Part shown: piece after piece, positions 34,688 to 40,683 of the stretch
Layout: every line of letters begins with the position of its first letter
Numbering within the stretch: position 1 is the stretch's first letter
Assembly: GCA_028680705.1 (NCBI GenBank)
Contig: JAQUJY010000018.1
Coordinates: forward strand, 1 to 40,683
Reading direction: 5' to 3'
Origin: Bacteroidales bacterium
GTDB lineage: Bacteria > Bacteroidota > Bacteroidia > Bacteroidales > Tenuifilaceae
Length of the DNA stretch: 40,683 nt
Program-made: the position numbers and the translations under genes
Notes under the pieces: generated by a model
Told to the model about the DNA's origin: nothing
Seen by the model: the letters and a program-made list of their open reading frames with translations, nothing else
Database searches by the model: none

Positions 34688-35293
34688 TTACTTCTTTGCA
34701 TAAAGCACTGGATTAAGTGAAGGGTCGTTGTACATTTTCATTTGCTTGTAAACCTTCATACGAACATCACCAGACTCTATATTCTTTATTAACTGATCGA
34801 TAGCAGTAGATAGATCAACCCTTTGTTCAAGTAAAACGTCTAACTTTTGCTGACACTTTTCAATATGATCCTTTGAAACATCAGTTCTAATAACCTCCTG
34901 CTCCATATGGTAAATCTTTAGTGCTAAAATTGAAAGCCTATCGATTGCCCAAGCAGGACTTTCAGTATTTATTGTAGCAGTTGATTTAATGGCTACATCT
35001 TTATACTTATCGAAAAAATAGCTGTCTATCATCTCTACCAGATCAGTTCTGTCCTGGTTTGATAGATCAATTCGACGTTTTAAAGCAAGTGCATCAACTG
35101 GGTTAATATTTGGATCGCGGATTATATCTTCTAAATGCCATTGTACGGCATCAATCCAGTTTTTTTGAAACAATCTAAATTCGATTGTTCCTGTTGTGAA
35201 AGGGTTTTGAGGATCTGCATCAACATTATCCATTGTATGGTAATAATTCGTGCAGTCGATAAAAATTTTGTTACACAGCTGGCTAAACTCCAT
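34688..35293 (-). CDS. DUF4254 family protein
   Basis: A 201-residue, helix-rich cytoplasmic protein matching DUF4254 as I recall it in Bacteroidetes, from NWIDAVQWHLEDIIRDPNINP (about 45-65), ALKRRIDLSNQDRTDLVEMID (about 69-89) and SPAWAIDRLSILALKIYHM (about 110-130). The function is unknown. A TTG two codons earlier is possible, but ATG at 35293 is preferred. It is directly upstream of the GT9 gene, a pairing I recognise from other genomes, which points to a role in envelope polysaccharide or LPS synthesis. Confidence 0.85.
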   Translation of the reverse strand: MEFSQLCNKIFIDCTNYYHTMDNVDADPQNPFTTGTIEFRLFQKNWIDAVQWHLEDIIRDPNINPVDALALKRRIDLSNQDRTDLVEMIDSYFFDKYKDVAIKSTATINTESPAWAIDRLSILALKIYHMEQEVIRTDVSKDHIEKCQQKLDVLLEQRVDLSTAIDQLIKNIESGDVRMKVYKQMKMYNDPSLNPVLYAKK

Positions 35294-35444
35294 GATCAAA
35301 AAAATTTTACTGATTATTTAATAATAAAATTAATATTTGTAAAGATACTGTTTTATTCGCTAAGAATCGTCTGTGCTTGACTTTACAATTCTTATTTACT
35401 TACATCTTAATAAGAGAAAATAATCTGTTTCTCAAATATTATTT

Positions 35445-36701
35445 CTATCCGTTAATTGATTCCGGATTCTTTATTATCCTGTATAGTCTATCGTTACGTC
35501 TAACCAATTCAGGGGTAGCAAATGAACATAATTCGCCTTTAATGCATTGTTCTGTTGACTTATTGTCAACCCTAATCTCCTGAGCTATTAGTTCAACTAC
35601 ACCTGTTGTTGGACCAATAATAAGCACCTTATCACCTTTAAAGAGTTCACTAGCCTCGGCCTTGATCTCAGCAACGCCCACATTGGAGAAGTAGTTTGAA
35701 ACTTTACCCACATAAACTTTTTTCTCCGTTGCAACGCTTCCGTATTGATGGCTCCACTCACCCAACTTCTGTCCCAAAAAGTATCCATTCCAAAAGCCCC
35801 GATTGAAAACTTTAGACAAGCGATCAAGCCAACCATCTATTTTTTCTTGATCATATGTTCCTTCTGCTATTGACGCCACTGCCTCTCGATAGCATTGAGT
35901 AACTGTTTTAACATACTCAGGACTTCGTGCTCGTCCTTCTAGTTTAAGTACGGTAACACCTGCACCGATAATTTTATTTAAAAATCCTATTGTGCAAAGA
36001 TCTTTTGGCGACATGATGTACTCATTCTCAACCACGAGCTGCTCGTCAGTCTCATTATCGGTTAGTTTATATGACCGTCGGCAAATTTGCAAACATGCCC
36101 CACGATTTGCAGACGAATTTGCCTGATGGAGGCTCATATAACATTTACCGGAAATTGCCATGCAAAGCGCACCATGTGCAAAGAGTTCAATCTTAATTGG
36201 TTTACCGGATGGACCCACAATATTCTGCTCGTAAATATTCCTTGAAATCTCTGCAACTTGAGTCAGTGAAAGTTCTCTTGCTAAAACAACTACATCGGCC
36301 CATTGAGAGTAAAACTTTAATGACTGAGTATTGCTAATATTTAATTGAGTTGAGAGATGCACCTCTAAGCCCTTTTCGCGAGCATAAAAAATTGCAGCTT
36401 GGTCGCTTGCTATAATTGCAGATATTCCGGCTTTAGCAGCAGCGTCAATGGTTAGCTGCATGGGTTTAATATCATGGTCGTATAATACTGTATTAACAGT
36501 AAGGTAGGTTCTAACATTATGCTGATTGCAAAGGTCAATAATCTTAGGTAAATCTTCAGTTGTGAAATTAACGGTTGATCTTGCTCGCATATTTAGATGA
36601 CCAACTCCAAAGTAAACGGAATTTGCCCCTCCCTGTATGGCAGCCATAAGCGACTCAAAACTGCCAGCTGGCGCCATAATCTCTATGTCATTTGCTATCA
36701 T
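35445..36701 (-). CDS. Peptidase U32 family protein (RNA-hydroxylation type)
   Basis: A 418-residue TIM-barrel protein of the U32 family. The family signature is clear: ELFAHGALCMAISGKCYMS, followed by RGACLQICRRSY, giving the cysteine pattern C-x6-C and C-x3-C. These cysteines belong to the iron-sulfur site in RlhA/TrhP/UbiU-type members. E. coli RlhA and TrhP hydroxylate rRNA or tRNA, so a hydroxylase role is more likely than proteolysis, but which RNA cannot be told. ATG at 36701 is chosen over the TTG six codons earlier. It is followed by DUF4254 after 151 bases and preceded by an alpha/beta hydrolase gene. Confidence 0.9.
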   Translation of the reverse strand: MIANDIEIMAPAGSFESLMAAIQGGANSVYFGVGHLNMRARSTVNFTTEDLPKIIDLCNQHNVRTYLTVNTVLYDHDIKPMQLTIDAAAKAGISAIIASDQAAIFYAREKGLEVHLSTQLNISNTQSLKFYSQWADVVVLARELSLTQVAEISRNIYEQNIVGPSGKPIKIELFAHGALCMAISGKCYMSLHQANSSANRGACLQICRRSYKLTDNETDEQLVVENEYIMSPKDLCTIGFLNKIIGAGVTVLKLEGRARSPEYVKTVTQCYREAVASIAEGTYDQEKIDGWLDRLSKVFNRGFWNGYFLGQKLGEWSHQYGSVATEKKVYVGKVSNYFSNVGVAEIKAEASELFKGDKVLIIGPTTGVVELIAQEIRVDNKSTEQCIKGELCSFATPELVRRNDRLYRIIKNPESING

Positions 36702-36807
36702 TCTTTCCTTTTTTATCAATAATACATCTTTGCACGTCCTTTCAGAATGTGCTTATACTGTTTCATTTTCCTGCTTTGGGTAAAAACAACCTCTAGCAAA
36801 GGAATGT

Positions 36808-37545
36808 TTACTTTTTTAGATTGAGTTGGCTAAAAAACTGAGTAAGCACCATCCAATACTCTTTGTGATTAGGATTGCTTGCCCAAAGAGTCTGTGCCCC
36901 ATGTGCTCCTTCTCCGAGTGAAGGTTTGAAAAGTGTTAAATGCTTCTTTCTAACATCCCGTAAAAGATTGCTCATCTCAGGATATTCAAGTTTAGTACTT
37001 AGAGCCAAAATCGGAACATAGATATTATGGATGGAATCCTTAACGCTCAAATCCTGATCAGAAAACTCCATGGGAGAAAAAGCCACAACCGCTTTCACCT
37101 TAAAGTTCCGAGTTGCCTCCATAAGTCCCAATGAAGCTGAATACGAACTTCCTAATAAAATTATTGGAAGCTGTGAGCGAGCTGCTACAAATTCAATGGC
37201 CGCCTTAATATCTTTTCGGGCATCAACCATCGATACAGACTTTCCCTTACTTATAGCATCGATAGCGGTTTGATTTTTAACAAAGTTAATCTCATCTCCA
37301 ACGCGCAAATCAATGCTTAAACAGTTGAAACCTAAATTCGCTAACTTCGGGGCAATTTCGCGGTACTCACCCCGACTCGAGCCAGCCTGGTGTAAAAGGA
37401 TGAGATAGGGCTTTTGGGTTGATATAACATAATGATCAGCGGTAACCTCAACCCCATCTTCGGCAGTAAACCTAATAGTTTGTTGTGCTTGTAAACCAAG
37501 GCTTACCAACAGTAAAGCTAAACCTAATGTTAATTGTTTAATCAT
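36808..37545 (-). CDS. Exported alpha/beta hydrolase
   Basis: A 245-residue protein with a signal peptide (about 1-20, LQAQQ) and an alpha/beta hydrolase fold. Oxyanion-loop residues appear in LHQAGSSRGE (51-60). The nucleophile elbow is GSSYS (132-136) with S134 as the likely nucleophile and serine in place of the last glycine. H215 in GEGAHG fits the catalytic histidine. In the usual acid position the sequence reads STKLEYPE, so E187 may replace aspartate. It lies 26 bases after atpC and is probably co-transcribed with it, with no obvious functional link. The substrate is unknown. Confidence 0.85.
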   Translation of the reverse strand: MIKQLTLGLALLLVSLGLQAQQTIRFTAEDGVEVTADHYVISTQKPYLILLHQAGSSRGEYREIAPKLANLGFNCLSIDLRVGDEINFVKNQTAIDAISKGKSVSMVDARKDIKAAIEFVAARSQLPIILLGSSYSASLGLMEATRNFKVKAVVAFSPMEFSDQDLSVKDSIHNIYVPILALSTKLEYPEMSNLLRDVRKKHLTLFKPSLGEGAHGAQTLWASNPNHKEYWMVLTQFFSQLNLKK

Positions 37546-37571
37546 TGCTCTAGAACTTTACTTTTGTCTAC

Positions 37572-37847
37572 TTATCTTACAAATATTGGATGTGCCTCTT
37601 CAATTGCAGTAGCAATAATTGTTACATGATTATCGTGCTGCTCAACAATAGCTTTTTCGGTAATTTCGAAGTAACGCTCATTTGATTGCTGTACGATTTT
37701 TATTAGTCCGGGTTCAAGTGTTGATATTATGGGTAAGTGCCTATTGAGCATGGCAAAAGAGCCATTAGATCCCGGTACTCTTACCCAATCGACCCTATCG
37801 CTAAAAAACACTTTATTTGGCGTTACTATTTCTAGTTTTAAACTCAT
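37572..37847 (-). CDS. atpC: ATP synthase F1 subunit epsilon (short form)
   Basis: A 91-residue epsilon subunit with only the N-terminal beta-sandwich: LEIVTPNKVFFSDRVDWVRVPGSNGSFAMLNRHLPIISTL. The C-terminal helical hairpin of about 45 residues that inhibits ATP hydrolysis in E. coli is absent. Short epsilon subunits are usual in Bacteroidetes as I know them. It starts five bases after atpD. The stop is firm, so this is not a truncation by frameshift as far as can be seen. Confidence 0.95.
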   Translation of the reverse strand: MSLKLEIVTPNKVFFSDRVDWVRVPGSNGSFAMLNRHLPIISTLEPGLIKIVQQSNERYFEITEKAIVEQHDNHVTIIATAIEEAHPIFVR

Positions 37848-37852
37848 AATCC

Positions 37853-39427
<1,575 letters not shown>

Positions 39428-39507
39428 TAAACTCAGTTTTTTTGATGATGATATTAGCTAACCTTTCTCTTTCTCGCTCTAAACCAGCCTCCAAAAAATT
39501 ATTAAAA

Positions 39508-40683
39508 CTATCTGGTAGCTTGAAAATAAAGCGACATAAAACTATTAAGCGTTGATTCAAATTGGCTTTTAACATCTTCCTGTCCATATCTACTGGCAAT
39601 TCCTACCAACTCCTGCAAAATTTGCGTATTAAGGCTGATGTCGTACTCTACCATTCTTTGTTGATATGGTTTTAGACTATAGAAATACTCTAGATTCTCA
39701 ATACAGTAGTTTGCATAGCCAGTTAAAAGATCATTGCCTTTATCTGTTTCGTTTGCATTATAATAGGTCTCAATGTGTCCAATTGTAAATATGTCGTATG
39801 GAAATTTATTAAAGGGTAGCAGCTCACTTATCCTATCAACAACATTTACTGCCGAATCAATTTTATTTTGAGCAATTAGTTCCTCAGCTAAACGGTTAAA
39901 GTTACTCCTGAGCCTAAGAACCAAAGCGGTTCTTTGGACATTATGATCAACCATAACATCAGCAGTTTCAAGTCCTCCCCATTTAAAGATTTGCATATAG
40001 TTGGCATAAACCTTATCAACATTCATCCTGCCAACAGACAAATAATCGGTTGCCTCTGTTTTGATGGGCACTAAGCGGTAAGCAAACCCTTCGTGCTGTA
40101 GGTAATTAGACAAACCAACGTCGGAGTCGCCTCCAGTTGACACGAAATATATTGGCCGTTCCCAGTTGCTATTGGCAATAATTTCGAGCACCATCATCTC
40201 ATTCTTTTGAATGTACTCTTTATTTATGGTCCATTGCATCTCATCAACGATAAGATTAGCATTCTCTGGTTTAACTACACCTTTTGCAAGAACTAAATCT
40301 TTATCAACGGTAAGTTTTAACTTATTGGTAGGTAAATAATCGATGTATTCTCCGTTCGGGGTTCTGTGACGAGTCTCGGGATTATCGTTACCCACAAAAT
40401 CCATAAGCCTTTTGAGTTCGTAGGGTTTATTTACCTTATCAATAATATAAACCACATCGCGTATTCCCTGCACAAATTTATCAAAATCCATGGTAATAGG
40501 CAGCGGATCGGAATCGTACGCTTTCCACTTCATCTGTTCGGTATACCAATCGGTACCTAGCAAACTGAGGTTTACAACCCTAACATCTCTTCTAATACCC
40601 TCTACCTCTTGCGCATACCACAACGGAAAAGTGTCATTATCGCCATTGGTAAAAAGAATTGCATTGGGTTCGCATGAGTTTAA
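39508..40683 (-). CDS. DUF2723/GT117-type membrane protein, C-terminal part (5' end outside window)
   Basis: The frame is open from the window edge (40683) to TAG at 39508, giving 391 residues of the C-terminal part. The conserved stretch FTNGDNDTFPLWYAQEVEGIRRDVRVVNLSLL at its start is typical of the large DUF2723 (glycosyltransferase 117/POMT-like) proteins of Bacteroidetes, whose N-terminal half is a multi-helix membrane domain. The visible part is soluble and, after about residue 235, helix-rich and TPR-like (LAEELIAQNKIDSAVNVVDRI). It should lie in the periplasm. There is no start inside the window: the apparent TTG at 40623 is internal. Confidence 0.88.
   Translation of the reverse strand, partial: LNSCEPNAILFTNGDNDTFPLWYAQEVEGIRRDVRVVNLSLLGTDWYTEQMKWKAYDSDPLPITMDFDKFVQGIRDVVYIIDKVNKPYELKRLMDFVGNDNPETRHRTPNGEYIDYLPTNKLKLTVDKDLVLAKGVVKPENANLIVDEMQWTINKEYIQKNEMMVLEIIANSNWERPIYFVSTGGDSDVGLSNYLQHEGFAYRLVPIKTEATDYLSVGRMNVDKVYANYMQIFKWGGLETADVMVDHNVQRTALVLRLRSNFNRLAEELIAQNKIDSAVNVVDRISELLPFNKFPYDIFTIGHIETYYNANETDKGNDLLTGYANYCIENLEYFYSLKPYQQRMVEYDISLNTQILQELVGIASRYGQEDVKSQFESTLNSFMSLYFQATR

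Noticed and set aside
40621-40623. TTG at 40623 as the start of the DUF2723 gene
   Set aside because: The conserved family sequence continues upstream to the window edge, so this codon is internal.

Overview
The window looks like chromosomal DNA of a Gram-negative member of the Bacteroidetes (Bacteroidota), probably near the Bacteroidales. The reasons are: AT-rich sequence by eye; starts with no clear Shine-Dalgarno sequence; several promoter boxes of the TAnnTTTG type; lineage-typical families (DUF4271, DUF4254, DUF2723/GT117-type protein, Reg_prop propeller); a heptosyltransferase-like GT9 protein implying lipopolysaccharide; a short ATP synthase epsilon subunit; and an ATP synthase split into atpBEFHAG and atpDC. 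No rRNA, tRNA, CRISPR array, insertion sequence or phage gene was seen. Most of it is compact housekeeping DNA.

Layout. 1-4208 (minus): a tightly coupled four-gene operon made of an unrecognised 152-residue protein, a fusion of a GNAT acetyltransferase with a histone-deacetylase/acetylpolyamine-amidohydrolase domain, and two D-Ala-D-Ala-ligase-like ATP-grasp ligases (the second runs off the window). This is the best candidate for an uncharacterised pathway. 4209-4752 is a 544-base stretch with no convincing gene. 4753-6503 (minus): dtd, a MazG-like pyrophosphohydrolase and deoC. 6689-11135 (plus): DUF4271 membrane protein, hemD, rnpA, yidD and an S41 protease. 11136-14906 (minus): AsmA-like protein and an orphan sensor kinase. 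15118-19202 (plus): a TPR/SpoIIE-type phosphatase receptor, a secreted propeller protein and a rhomboid protease. 19279-25124 (plus): bactofilin, a small membrane protein at the AtpI position, then atpB-E-F-H-A-G.

25131-26855 (minus): Na/Pi cotransporter-PhoU protein. 27080-32513 (plus): RND/MMPL transporter, polyprenyl diphosphate synthase, YitT protein, rsgA. 32510-33340 (minus): tandem universal stress protein. 33628-40683 (minus): DUF2723 protein (5' end outside the window), atpD, atpC, an exported alpha/beta hydrolase, a U32-family protein, DUF4254 protein and a GT9 glycosyltransferase.

All eight F-type ATPase subunits lie in the window but in two clusters on opposite strands, about 12 kb apart. 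Each cluster has its own candidate promoter carrying an inverted repeat. Signal transduction is represented by two adjacent systems, an orphan kinase and a TPR-phosphatase with a propeller partner. Several convergent gene pairs meet with no gap or overlap, so there is no room for a terminator between them; two good hairpin terminators are seen only in the 30-31.5 kb region.
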